A stretch of DNA of 64,000 nucleotides from Propionibacterium sp. (GTDB taxonomy: Bacteria > Actinomycetota > Actinomycetes > Propionibacteriales > Propionibacteriaceae): NCBI GenBank assembly GCA_012517965.1, contig JAAYTZ010000113.1, positions 62,001-126,000 on the forward strand, written 5' to 3'. The notes beneath the pieces are model-generated. The model was not told where the DNA came from. It saw nothing but the letters and a program-made list of their open reading frames with translations, and did no database searches. Of this stretch, positions 1 through 8,275 are shown one piece after another. Both the position numbers and the translations under genes were made by a program. The first letter of the stretch is position 1; every line of letters begins with the position of its first letter.

Positions 1-2
1 CC

Positions 3-395
3 CCCCTGACGCCCACACTGCCCGCGTGGACCTACGCGCTGCCCGGCGTCCGCTCCTGGGGGCTGGAGCTGCCGCGCGCGGTGCTGGACGCCCGCATCGA
101 GGCCCGCGTCGGCCAGATGTGGGCCCAGGGCTTCGTCGACGAGGTGCGGGGCCTGCTGCCGCGGGGCCTCGAGCGGGGCCGGACCGCGCCGCTGGCCCTG
201 GGCTACCGGCAGATCCTGCAGTTCCTGCGCGGTGAGATCAGCGAGGCCGAGGCTCGCGAGGCCACCGTCCGGGGCACCCGGAGGTTCGCCCGCAAACAGC
301 TCGGCTGGTTCCGGCGGGACGCCCGGATCACCTGGCGGCCCGCCGGGAGTCGGGACCTGGCGGCCGAGATCGCCGCGGAGGCCGTCGAAGGCTGA
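3..395 (+). CDS. miaA: tRNA dimethylallyltransferase MiaA (3' part only)
   Basis: This is the C-terminal ~130 residues of MiaA, which transfers a dimethylallyl group to N6 of A37 in tRNAs that read UNN codons. The 5' end lies outside the window. The LALGYRQIL segment and the basic FARKQLGWFRRD stretch near the C-terminus are typical of the end of MiaA. It heads the miaA-dapF-hflX arrangement also found in M. tuberculosis (Rv2727c-Rv2725c), although here a small minus-strand gene sits between miaA and dapF. The stop codon at 393-395 is four bases from the convergent end of that gene. Confidence 0.93.
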   Translation, partial: PLTPTLPAWTYALPGVRSWGLELPRAVLDARIEARVGQMWAQGFVDEVRGLLPRGLERGRTAPLALGYRQILQFLRGEISEAEAREATVRGTRRFARKQLGWFRRDARITWRPAGSRDLAAEIAAEAVEG

Positions 396-398
396 GGC

Positions 399-971
399 TC
401 AGGCCGTCGGCGCGCCGCCGCCCGGCTGCCGGAGGGCCTTGTCGAGCCGCTCCTTCGCGCTGGCCTGCAGGTGGTCGATGCGTTCGGCGTACCGGCCGCC
501 GGTCTGCGCGTCCACGAAGTCGCCGACCTTGTCGACCAGCCCGGTCAGGTTCTCCTTGTGCTCGGCCGCGAACGTCCGCAGCCGGACGATCGCCGCGTCG
601 AGTTCGGCCTTCGCGGTCTGGGCCGATGCCGCGAACGCATGCTCGGCCTGGCCGGGGGGTTGCTTCCAGGACGGAGCGGCAGTCTGCTCGTCGTCGAGGC
701 TGAACGGGTCGGCGGCGGGGGCGTCCGGGGCCGGGGGCGCGGCCGGCGCCGGGGCGCCCAGGCTGTCGACCTGGCGGCGGGCGAAGTCCTGGGCCTTGTC
801 GATCTTGTCGGCGAAGCGGCCGCCGGTCTGCTTGTCGATGAAGTCGCCGAGCCGGTCGATGGCGCCGGTGAGCTCGGCGGAGTGGCCGGCGGCGTAGCCG
901 CGCAGGCGCTCGAGGGCGGCCTTCGCCTCGCTGACGACGTCCCGGGAGCCGGGGGTCGGGTTCTCGGTCAT
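399..971 (-). CDS. Two-repeat MT0933-like (Rv0909-type) antitoxin-family protein
   Basis: 190 residues, started at the ATG that has AGGAGG seven bases upstream on the minus strand. It carries two copies of one helical unit: residues ~9-63, with IDRLGDFIDKQTGGRFADKI, and ~118-180, with VDKVGDFVDAQTGGRYAERI. A Pro/Ala-rich acidic linker joins them. The unit matches my recollection of the small actinobacterial MT0933/Rv0909 antitoxin family, whose members usually have a single copy in about 60 residues. No toxin gene (such as an Rv0910-like SRPBCC protein) is adjacent, so an antitoxin role is unproven; a stress or envelope role is equally possible. It is divergent from dapF with ~115 bases between the starts. 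Confidence 0.75.
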   Translation of the reverse strand: MTENPTPGSRDVVSEAKAALERLRGYAAGHSAELTGAIDRLGDFIDKQTGGRFADKIDKAQDFARRQVDSLGAPAPAAPPAPDAPAADPFSLDDEQTAAPSWKQPPGQAEHAFAASAQTAKAELDAAIVRLRTFAAEHKENLTGLVDKVGDFVDAQTGGRYAERIDHLQASAKERLDKALRQPGGGAPTA

Positions 972-1086
972 GGGGATCCTCCTGTCGCGTGGCGTCCGTC
1001 GCGTGGCGGGGCGCCGCTGTCCCCATCGTGCCGAGGCGGTTGCGCCCAGCCAAGGGCCTTCGGGTGGCTGTGGGAGAATCGTGCCC

Positions 1087-1938
1087 ATGCCACGCGCGCT
1101 GTCTTTCGCCAAGGGCCATGGGACGCTGAACGACTTCGTCATCCTGACCGACCCCGACGGCGCCCACGACCCCACGCCGGCCGAGGTGCGTTTCCTGTGC
1201 GACCGCCGCGCCGGGGTGGGCGGCGACGGCATCCTGCGGGTCGTCCGCGCGCGGCACATCGCCGGCTGGACCGGCGACCCGGACGCCTGGTTCATGGACT
1301 ACCGGAACGCCGACGGGTCGCTGTCGGAGATGTGCGGCAACGGCGTCCGGGTGTTCCTGCTGTTCCTCAAACACGCCGGCCTGGTGCCCGCCGACACCGA
1401 CACCCTGGAGATCGGCACCCGCGCCGGCGTCCGCACCGGCACCTACCTGCCCGACGGCGAACTGCGCATCTGGATGGGGCGGCCCCAGGTGGACGCCCCC
1501 GGCGTCCGCGTCGCGATCGGCGAGGAGGGTTGGCTGGCCCGGGCGGTGGACGTCGGGAACCCGCACGCCGTGTCGATCCTGGACGCCGACGACTCCCTGG
1601 CCGCCCTGGACCTGACCACGCGGCCCGCCTGGACGCCGGCGGAGCGGTTCCCGCAGCAGGCGAATCTGGAGTTCGTCGAACTCCTGGGCGGCGACGAGGT
1701 GCGCATGCGGGTGTTCGAGCGCGGGGTGGGGGAGACGTTCTCGTGCGGCACCGGCACGGTGGCGGCGGCGTCCGCGGTGGCCGCGGCGCAGGGGCGTCCC
1801 GAGGGATCGTGGACCGTGCACGTTCCCGGCGGCACGCTCCGCGTCGACCTGACCGGCGGCGACGCCTACCTGACCGGGCCCGCCGTCATCGTCTACGAGG
1901 GCACCATCGAGATCCCGGACCTGGAGGACCATGCCTGA
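1087..1938 (+). CDS. dapF: Diaminopimelate epimerase DapF
   Basis: 283 residues, the normal length. DapF interconverts LL- and meso-diaminopimelate in the cytoplasm, for lysine and for peptidoglycan cross-links. Both catalytic cysteines are visible: one in MCGNGVRVF (~residues 83-91) and one in ETFSCGTGTVAAA (~217-229). The family start KGHGTLNDFV is at residues 8-17. The ATG at 1087 is preferred over the in-frame GTG six bases upstream because a GAGAAT hexamer ends seven bases before it, close to the leaderless pattern seen elsewhere in the window. Its 3' end overlaps the hflX start by eight bases, so the two are probably translationally coupled. Confidence 0.96.
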   Translation: MPRALSFAKGHGTLNDFVILTDPDGAHDPTPAEVRFLCDRRAGVGGDGILRVVRARHIAGWTGDPDAWFMDYRNADGSLSEMCGNGVRVFLLFLKHAGLVPADTDTLEIGTRAGVRTGTYLPDGELRIWMGRPQVDAPGVRVAIGEEGWLARAVDVGNPHAVSILDADDSLAALDLTTRPAWTPAERFPQQANLEFVELLGGDEVRMRVFERGVGETFSCGTGTVAAASAVAAAQGRPEGSWTVHVPGGTLRVDLTGGDAYLTGPAVIVYEGTIEIPDLEDHA

Positions 1939-3373
1939 GCACGACCCGACCGACCCGTTCGACGCCGAGTGGGCCGACCCCGAGGGGGACGTCGACGGCG
2001 ACCAGGCCGACCTGGCCGATCGCTTGTCGCTCCGCCGCGTCGCGGGCATGTCGACGCAGCTTCGGGACATCTCGGAGGTCGAGTACCGCGACCTGCAGCT
2101 GGAGCGGGTGGTGCTGGTCGGCGTGTGGACCTCCGGCAGCGCCGAGGACGCCGATCACTCGATGGTCGAGCTGAAACTGCTCGCCGAGACGGCCGGCGCC
2201 GAAGTCCTGGACGCCCTCGTGCAACGCCGCGGCCATCCCGACCCGGCGACGTTCATCGGCCGGGGCAAGGTCGACGAGGTGCGGGAGGTGGTGGTGGCGA
2301 CTGGCGCGGACACGGTCATCGCCGACGGTGAACTCGACCCGGCCCAGCTCCGCAACCTGGAGGACCGGCTCGGCGTCAAGGTCATCGACCGCACCGGGCT
2401 GATCCTCGACATCTTCGCCCAGCACGCCAAGTCCGTCGAGGGCAAGGCGCAGGTGGAGCTGGCCCAGCTGCAGTACCTGCGGCAACGGCTGCGCGGCTGG
2501 GGCGGCAACCTGTCCCGCCAGGCCGGCGGGCGGGCCGCCGGCGGGGCCGGCATCGGGGGCCGCGGCCCCGGCGAGACCAAGATCGAGACCGACCGGCGGC
2601 GCATCAAGACGCGGATCTCGGTCCTGCGCCGCAGGCTGCGCGAGATGGAGGCGGTCCGCGCCACCAAGCGCGCCGAGCGGACGCGGCACGCGGTGCCGTC
2701 GGTGGCGATCGTGGGCTACACGAACGCGGGCAAGTCGTCGTTGCTGAACCGGCTCACCGGCGCCGGGGTCCTCGTGCAGGACGCCCTGTTCGCGACCCTC
2801 GACCCGACCACTCGCCGCACCACGACTGCCGACGGCCGCGTGTTCACGCTGACCGACACGGTCGGGTTCGTGCGCAACCTGCCGCACGACCTCGTCGAGG
2901 CCTTCCGGTCGACGTTGGAGGAGTCGGTCGCGGCCGACCTGTTGCTGCACGTCGTGGACGCCTCGGACGCCGACCCGGCCGGCCAGATCGACGCGGTGCG
3001 GACCGTGCTCGCCGAGATCGGAGCGGCCGGGGTGCCCGAGCAGCTCGTCTTCAACAAGGTGGACCTCGTCGACGACGCCCGCGTCGTGGAACTGCGGACC
3101 CTGGACGCCCGCGCCGTCTTCGTGTCGGCCCGCACGGGGCAGGGCGTCGACGACCTGCTGGGCGTCGTCGAGGCCCGGCTGCCCCGACCCCAGGTGGAGG
3201 TGCGGGCTCTGGTGCCCTACAGCCGCGGCGACCTGCTCGATCGGATCCACAAGGCGGGGGAGTTCGTCAGCAGCGAACACACCGCCGAGGGCACCCGGAT
3301 CGTGGCGCGCGTCAACGGTGAACTTGCGGGGGAACTCGCCGCCTACGCGGAATCCGCGCCCGGTCACGACTGA
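1931..3373 (+). CDS. hflX: Ribosome-associated GTPase HflX
   Basis: 480 residues. HflX binds the 50S subunit and splits stalled or hibernating ribosomes during stress. The N-terminal HflX domain contains FIGRGKVDEV (~111-120). The glycine-rich linker with GRGPGETKIETDRRRI (~213-228) is a family hallmark. The G domain carries the P-loop GYTNAGKSS (~261-269), DTVGF (~314-318) and NKVD (~378-381). It starts inside the dapF 3' end in another frame. Confidence 0.96.
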   Translation: MPEHDPTDPFDAEWADPEGDVDGDQADLADRLSLRRVAGMSTQLRDISEVEYRDLQLERVVLVGVWTSGSAEDADHSMVELKLLAETAGAEVLDALVQRRGHPDPATFIGRGKVDEVREVVVATGADTVIADGELDPAQLRNLEDRLGVKVIDRTGLILDIFAQHAKSVEGKAQVELAQLQYLRQRLRGWGGNLSRQAGGRAAGGAGIGGRGPGETKIETDRRRIKTRISVLRRRLREMEAVRATKRAERTRHAVPSVAIVGYTNAGKSSLLNRLTGAGVLVQDALFATLDPTTRRTTTADGRVFTLTDTVGFVRNLPHDLVEAFRSTLEESVAADLLLHVVDASDADPAGQIDAVRTVLAEIGAAGVPEQLVFNKVDLVDDARVVELRTLDARAVFVSARTGQGVDDLLGVVEARLPRPQVEVRALVPYSRGDLLDRIHKAGEFVSSEHTAEGTRIVARVNGELAGELAAYAESAPGHD

Positions 3374-3459
3374 GTTTCGGTTCTGGGGTTTCGTCGGTGA
3401 CCGGCGCTAGGGTCGCCGCACCGGTCGCCCAAGGCCGGGCTCCGACGAGAGGGAAGCTC

Positions 3460-3957
3460 ATGTCGACCGACGCCATCACCGTGCTGAAGGAGGACCACCG
3501 CGAGGTGGGCCGCTTGTTCGCCGAGTTCGAGAAGAAGTCCACCTCCCCCAAGCGCAAGGCCGAGATCGTCCGGGAGGTGCTGCGTGCGCTCACCGTGCAC
3601 ACCCACATCGAGGACACGATCATGTACCCGGAGGTGCGCACCCGCGTGCCGGAAGTCGAGGACGACATCCTCGAGTCCTTCGAGGAGCACCACGTCGTCG
3701 ACGTGCTCTCGCTCGAGTTGCAGGGCATGCAACCCGACGACGAGCGCTTCGAACCCAAGTTCAAGGTGCTGATGGAGAGCGTGCGCCACCACATCGAGGA
3801 GGAGGAGACCGGCTGGTTCCCCAAGGTCCGCGAGGCGCTCGGCCGCAAGGAGCTCTCCGAAATCGGCGCCCGGATGATCGCCGAGCGGGAGAACGCCCCC
3901 GCGAAGGTGCCCGAGCCCAAGGGCCTGCGCGCCGCCCTGGACGCCCTGTCCGAGTGA
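3460..3957 (+). CDS. Hemerythrin-like (HHE) cation-binding protein
   Basis: 165 residues, cytoplasmic. The His/Glu pattern of the HHE fold is visible: KEDHREVGRLF (~10-20), HTHIEDTIMYPEV (~47-59), FEEHHVVDVL (~74-83) and HHIEEEETGWFP (~110-121). Such proteins hold a di-iron centre that can bind oxygen, nitric oxide or iron, or sense redox stress; which one applies here cannot be told. The ATG follows a GAGGGAAG ribosome site. A TAGGGT hexamer at 3408-3413 may be a -10 element that would give a leader of about 45 bases. Confidence 0.85.
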   Translation: MSTDAITVLKEDHREVGRLFAEFEKKSTSPKRKAEIVREVLRALTVHTHIEDTIMYPEVRTRVPEVEDDILESFEEHHVVDVLSLELQGMQPDDERFEPKFKVLMESVRHHIEEEETGWFPKVREALGRKELSEIGARMIAERENAPAKVPEPKGLRAALDALSE

Positions 3958-3995
3958 GGCGCCGGGCGGCTCCGGCCCGCTCCACCGGTCGTGGG

Positions 3996-4001
3996 TAGGG
4001 T
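3996..4001 (+). promoter_or_regulatory. Candidate leaderless -10 of the DinG-type gene
   Basis: TAGGGT ends six bases before the GTG at 4008. No ribosome-binding site lies between, so transcription probably starts at or next to the start codon. Confidence 0.6.
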
Positions 4002-4007
4002 GGGCCG

Positions 4008-6053
4008 GTGCCGTCCCGAACCGCCGACATCCTGGCCGCCGCCGTCGCGGCGATCGGGGGCGCGCCGCGCCCGGGCCAGCAGCGGATGGCCGCCGAGGTC
4101 GAGCGGGTCTTCACCACCGGTGGGCACCTGCTCGTGCAGGCCGGCACCGGCACGGGCAAGTCACTGGGCTACCTGGCCCCCGCGCTCGACTACCTGGCCG
4201 CCCACCCCGGCGATCGGCTGGTGATCGCCACCGCCACCCTGGCCCTGCAGGCCCAGCTCGCCGGCGCGGACATTCCGGCGGCCGTCGCCGCGGGGGAGCG
4301 GGTGCTCGGCAAGCGGATCACGCACGCCGTCCTCAAGGGCCGCTCGAACTACGCCTGCCTGCACAAGGTGCGCCAGGGGGCCGGCCCCGAGCAGGCCGCC
4401 CTGCTGGGCGGGGAGGAAGTGGCCGACACCCTGCGGGCCCACGCCGCCGACGCGGCGTCCCTGCTGGGGGCGGAGGTCGTGGCGCTGCGCGCCTGGGCGG
4501 AGGAGCAGGCCGTCTCGGACGGGCTCGCCGACCGCGACGCGGCGCCCCCGCACACGCCGGCCGCCTGGGCGCAGGTGTCGGTGCCCGTGCGCGAGTGCCT
4601 CGGCGCGGCGTCCTGCCCGTTCGGCGCGGAGTGCTTCGTGGAGGCCTCGCGCGAGGTCGCCCGCAACTCCCAGTTGATCGTCACCAACCACGCCCTGCTC
4701 GCCATCGACGCGATGCACGGCGGCACGGCGCTGCCCGAGCACGCCCGACTGGTGATCGACGAGGCCCACGAACTGGTGGCCCGGGTGACGGGGGCGGCGT
4801 CGGTCGAGCTGTCGCCGCAGCAGGTCGAGCGGGTCGCGCGGCGCTGCCGGGAGTGGCTCGCCGAGGACCTCGCCGAGGAGTTCCTCGACCTGGCGGACAC
4901 GCTGCGCGACGCCCTCGACGCGGCGCCGGCGGACCGCCTCACCGATCCCGACGCACCGCTGGTGCAGACCCTGCACGTGGTGCGGGAGGTCGCCCGGCGG
5001 GTCGTGAGCGCCCTGGCCGGCGACGACGAACCCGAGCGCAAGCAGGCGGCCGCCGCAACCAAGGAGGTGCACGACGTCGCCGGCGCCATGGCCGCCCTCA
5101 AGGACAGCGACGTGGTCTGGGTGAGCGAGCGCGAGCGGTTCGGGAGGTGGCTGGTGCTCGCGCCGCTCGACGTGGCCGGCCTGCTCCGTGAGCGGGTCTT
5201 CTCCAGGACGCCGACGGTGCTGACCTCCGCCACCCTGCAACTGGGGGGCGGCTTCGAGGCGGTGGCGGCGTCCCTCGGGCTGCGCCGCGACGAGCGGGCC
5301 GCCGAGGGGGTGCCGTCGTCGGCGGCGGGCGAGGGTGTCGGCGACGCCGAAGCCGAAGCCGAGGCGGCCCTGTCCTGGACCGGCCTGGATGTCGGCTCCC
5401 CGTTCGACTACGCCCGGCAGGGGATCCTCTACGTGGCCGACCGACTACCGAACCCCGGCCGCGACGGCATCGGTGCGGCGGCGTTGGCGGAGATCGCCGA
5501 ACTCGTGTGGGCGGCGGGCGGGCGCACGCTCGGACTGTTCGCCTCGCAGCGCAACGCGGAGGCCGCGGCCCGGCACTGCCGCGCCGAGTTGCCCGGCCGG
5601 ACGATCCTGTGCCAGGGCGACGCGCAGCTGTCGGAGTTGACGCGGCGGTTCGTGACCGAGCCCGAGACGTCCCTGTTCGGCACTCTGTCGCTCTGGCAGG
5701 GGGTCGACGTCCCCGGCGACACCTGCCTGCTGGTCATCATCGACAAGATCCCGTTTCCCCGGCCCGACGAGCCGCTGCTGCAGGCCCGCCAGCGGGCGGT
5801 CGCCGAGGCCGGCGGGAACGGCTTCATGGCGGTCGCCGCGACCCACGCGGCGCTGCTGCTCGCGCAGGGGGCGGGCCGGCTGATCCGGCGGGTGTCGGAC
5901 CGGGGCGTGGTGGCGGTCCTCGACCCGCGGCTCAGACGCGCCCGGTACGGCGGTTTCCTCCGGGCGTCGCTGCCCGGATTCTGGCAGACGACCGACCGGG
6001 AGGTCGCGGTTGCCGCGCTGCGGCGGCTGGCCGCGGCGGCGCGGGGCGACTGA
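4008..6053 (+). CDS. dinG: DinG/Rad3-type ATP-dependent DNA helicase
   Basis: 681 residues; an XPD/Rad3-like superfamily 2 helicase expected to unwind damaged or R-loop-containing DNA in the 5'-3' direction. The Walker A motif GTGTGKS is at ~46-52 and the DEAH box at ~251-254. Four cysteines (C117, C197, C203, C209) are spaced like the [4Fe-4S] insert between motifs Ia and II. The C-terminal helicase half contains LWQGVDVPG and a Q/R-rich motif VI region ending GRLIRR. The N-terminal exonuclease domain of Firmicutes DinG is absent. The GTG start fits a leaderless promoter. No SOS box is seen upstream. Confidence 0.9.
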   Translation: MPSRTADILAAAVAAIGGAPRPGQQRMAAEVERVFTTGGHLLVQAGTGTGKSLGYLAPALDYLAAHPGDRLVIATATLALQAQLAGADIPAAVAAGERVLGKRITHAVLKGRSNYACLHKVRQGAGPEQAALLGGEEVADTLRAHAADAASLLGAEVVALRAWAEEQAVSDGLADRDAAPPHTPAAWAQVSVPVRECLGAASCPFGAECFVEASREVARNSQLIVTNHALLAIDAMHGGTALPEHARLVIDEAHELVARVTGAASVELSPQQVERVARRCREWLAEDLAEEFLDLADTLRDALDAAPADRLTDPDAPLVQTLHVVREVARRVVSALAGDDEPERKQAAAATKEVHDVAGAMAALKDSDVVWVSERERFGRWLVLAPLDVAGLLRERVFSRTPTVLTSATLQLGGGFEAVAASLGLRRDERAAEGVPSSAAGEGVGDAEAEAEAALSWTGLDVGSPFDYARQGILYVADRLPNPGRDGIGAAALAEIAELVWAAGGRTLGLFASQRNAEAAARHCRAELPGRTILCQGDAQLSELTRRFVTEPETSLFGTLSLWQGVDVPGDTCLLVIIDKIPFPRPDEPLLQARQRAVAEAGGNGFMAVAATHAALLLAQGAGRLIRRVSDRGVVAVLDPRLRRARYGGFLRASLPGFWQTTDREVAVAALRRLAAAARGD

Positions 6054-6163
6054 GGCGTCCGGCTGGGTGGGCGGTATCCGGCCAGGTCGGCGGGAGATTC
6101 GACCCGGACCCGCCTCCCGGCGGCGGCGTGCAGTTGCCGCGGACGCCCGGCCGTCTTGCATAA

Positions 6164-6185
6164 CCTACGGTTACGTAAGTGTAGG
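6164..6185 (+). promoter_or_regulatory. Imperfect 22-bp palindrome upstream of the E1 alpha gene (candidate operator)
   Basis: CCTAC (6164-6168) mirrors GTAGG (6181-6185) around the perfect core TTACGTAA (6171-6178). Nine of eleven base pairs match across the centre. It overlaps the putative -10 TAGGAT (6182-6187) and ends nine bases before the E1 alpha ATG, a good place for a TetR-like repressor. The regulator is not identifiable from the window. Confidence 0.6.
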
Positions 6186-6187
6186 AT
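6182..6187 (+). promoter_or_regulatory. Candidate leaderless -10 of the oxoacid dehydrogenase operon
   Basis: TAGGAT ends seven bases before the ATG at 6195. TTGCAT at 6156-6161 could be a -35 with a long 20-base spacer. The palindrome at 6164-6185 covers the spacer and the -10. Confidence 0.55.
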
Positions 6188-6194
6188 CGGGGCC

Positions 6195-7298
6195 ATGAAC
6201 AGCCCGACCGACCCCGGATTCGTGCAGCTCCTGACCCCGGACGGACGTCGCGTCGCCCACCCCGACTTCGCCTACCCGGGCGACGACGCCTCCATCGCCC
6301 AGCACCTGCGGGCCATGGTGCTCGCCCGTCGCCTGGACTCGGAGGCGACCGCGTTGCAGCGCAAAGGTCAGCTGGCGCTCTGGCCGCCGCTGCTCGGCCA
6401 GGAGGCGGCCCAGGTCGGTTCGGTGGCGGCCGTCGGCCCGCGCGACGAGGTGATCCCGAGCTACCGCGACCACGCCGTCGCCATCGGCATGGGCGTCACG
6501 CCGCTGGAACTGCTGCGCACCTTCCGCGGCACCGACATGGTGCCGTGGGACTCGCGCGCCCTGCGCTGCCACCTCTACAGCTTCGTCATCGGCACCCAGG
6601 TGCTCCACGCGACCGGCCTCGCCATGGGCATGCGGCTCGACGGCATGGTCGGCAACCCCGACCCGGACGCCGACGGCGCCGCGATCGTGTACTTCGGGGA
6701 CGGCGCCACCAGCCAGGGCGACGTGAACGAGGCCTTCGTCTTCGCGGCCTCCTACACGGCGCCCCTGGTCTTCTTCTGCCAGAACAACCAGTACGCGATC
6801 AGCGTCCCGAGCGAGACCCAGTCGCGCATCCCGCTGTACCGGCGGGCGTCCGGCTTCGGCATCCCCGGGGTCCGGGTGGACGGCAACGACGTCCTCGCCG
6901 TCCAGGCCGTCACCGCGTGGGCGCTGGACCGGGCACGCCGGGGGCAGGGGCCGACATTCATCGAGGCGTTCACCTACCGGATGGGTGCGCACACCACCTC
7001 CGACGACCCGACCAAGTACCGCGAGCGCGCCGAGGAGGCGTCCTGGCGCGAACGCGACCCGATCGGCCGCGTGCGGGCCTACCTGCGCTCGACCGGCGCC
7101 ATCGACGACCTCTGGGAGGGGCACCTCGCCAACGAGGCCGATGCGCTCGCCGAGGAAGTGCGGGCCGAGGTGCCCGCCCTGCCCGACCCCGACCTGGCCG
7201 ACTGGTTCACCCGCGCCTACGTCCGCACCCCGGCCGGGCTGCTGCGCCAGCAGGCGGAGTTCGTCGCCTACGAGGCGTCCGTGGAGGAGATCGCATGA
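6195..7298 (+). CDS. pdhA: Thiamine-dependent 2-oxoacid dehydrogenase E1 component, alpha subunit
   Basis: 367 residues. E1 alpha and beta together decarboxylate a 2-oxoacid (pyruvate or a branched-chain 2-oxoacid) on thiamine diphosphate and acylate the E2 lipoyl arm. The ThDP-binding motif begins GDGATSQGDVNEAF (~174-187) and ends NNQYAIS (~203-209). The phosphorylation-loop region YRMGAHTTSDDP (~261-272) is typical of the PdhA/BkdA family. It is first of three genes joined by ATGA overlaps. The M. tuberculosis homologues (Rv2497c-2495c) act on branched-chain oxoacids, so the NCBI-style PdhA name does not settle the substrate. Confidence 0.9.
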   Translation: MNSPTDPGFVQLLTPDGRRVAHPDFAYPGDDASIAQHLRAMVLARRLDSEATALQRKGQLALWPPLLGQEAAQVGSVAAVGPRDEVIPSYRDHAVAIGMGVTPLELLRTFRGTDMVPWDSRALRCHLYSFVIGTQVLHATGLAMGMRLDGMVGNPDPDADGAAIVYFGDGATSQGDVNEAFVFAASYTAPLVFFCQNNQYAISVPSETQSRIPLYRRASGFGIPGVRVDGNDVLAVQAVTAWALDRARRGQGPTFIEAFTYRMGAHTTSDDPTKYRERAEEASWRERDPIGRVRAYLRSTGAIDDLWEGHLANEADALAEEVRAEVPALPDPDLADWFTRAYVRTPAGLLRQQAEFVAYEASVEEIA

Positions 7299-8275
7299 CC
7301 ACGATGACCCTGGCCAAGGCCCTGAACGCTGGACTGCGCCGGGCGCTGGAAGCCGACCCGCGGGTGCTCCTCCTGGGCGAGGACATCGGGACGTTGGGCG
7401 GCGTCTTCCGCATCACCGAGGGCCTGCAGGCCGAGCACCCGGGGCGGGTGCTGGACACGCCGCTGGCCGAGTCCGGCATCGTCGGAACCGCGGTCGGGCT
7501 GTGCCTGCGCGGCTACCGGCCCGTGGTGGAGATCCAGTTCGACGGCTTCGTCTTCCCGGCGTTCGATCAACTGGTGTCGCAGGTGGCGCGGCTGCGGTCG
7601 CGGTCGCACGGCCGGCTCACCGTGCCGCTCGTCGTCCGCATCCCGTACGGCGGCGGCATCGGCGCCATCGAGCACCACTCCGAGTCGCCCGAGGCCTACT
7701 TCGCGCACACCCCCGGGCTCAAGGTCGTCTCGCCGGCCACGCCGGCCGACGCCTACTGGATGATCCAGCAGGCCATCGCCTCCGACGACCCCGTGATCTT
7801 CTTCGAGCCCAAACGCCGCTACTACGAGCGCGGCGACGTCGACCCGGACGCCGTGCCGGCGCCCCTGCACGCCGCTCGGGTGGCTCGGCCCGGCACGGAC
7901 GCCACCCTGCTCGCCTACGGGCCCATGGTGCGGACCTGCCTGGACGCCGCCGAGGCGGCCGCCGCCGAGGGGCGTGACCTCGAGGTGATCGACCTGCGGT
8001 CCCTCGCCCCGCTGGACGAGGACGTCGTCGTGGCCTCGGTCGAGCGGACGGGCCGCTGCATTATCGTGCACGAGGCCCCCCGTACGCTGGGCCTCGGCGC
8101 TGAACTCGCCGCTCGCGTGCAGGAGCGCTGCTTCTACTCGCTGGAGTCGCCGGTGCTGCGCGTCACCGGCTACGACCTGCCCTACCCGCCGGCCAAGGCC
8201 GAGCACGCCTACCTGCCCGACGTCGACCGCGTGCTGGCCGCCGTCGACCGTTCGTTCGCCGAGGAGATCCGATGA
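7295..8275 (+). CDS. 2-oxoacid dehydrogenase E1 component, beta subunit
   Basis: 326 residues; partner of the preceding E1 alpha. The transketolase-like pyrimidine domain includes LGEDIGTLGGVFRIT (~28-42) and DTPLAESGIVGTAVGL (~53-68), followed by the transketolase C-terminal domain. HHSESPEAYFAHTPGLKVV (~128-146) is the conserved segment of the PdhB/BkdB family. The start codon overlaps the E1 alpha stop (ATGA) and the stop overlaps the E2 start (ATGA), so the three proteins are likely made in fixed ratio. Confidence 0.93.
   Translation: MTTMTLAKALNAGLRRALEADPRVLLLGEDIGTLGGVFRITEGLQAEHPGRVLDTPLAESGIVGTAVGLCLRGYRPVVEIQFDGFVFPAFDQLVSQVARLRSRSHGRLTVPLVVRIPYGGGIGAIEHHSESPEAYFAHTPGLKVVSPATPADAYWMIQQAIASDDPVIFFEPKRRYYERGDVDPDAVPAPLHAARVARPGTDATLLAYGPMVRTCLDAAEAAAAEGRDLEVIDLRSLAPLDEDVVVASVERTGRCIIVHEAPRTLGLGAELAARVQERCFYSLESPVLRVTGYDLPYPPAKAEHAYLPDVDRVLAAVDRSFAEEIR

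Noticed and set aside
399..971. Complete toxin-antitoxin locus
   Set aside because: Neighbours are miaA and dapF; no toxin reading frame exists on either strand in the gap.
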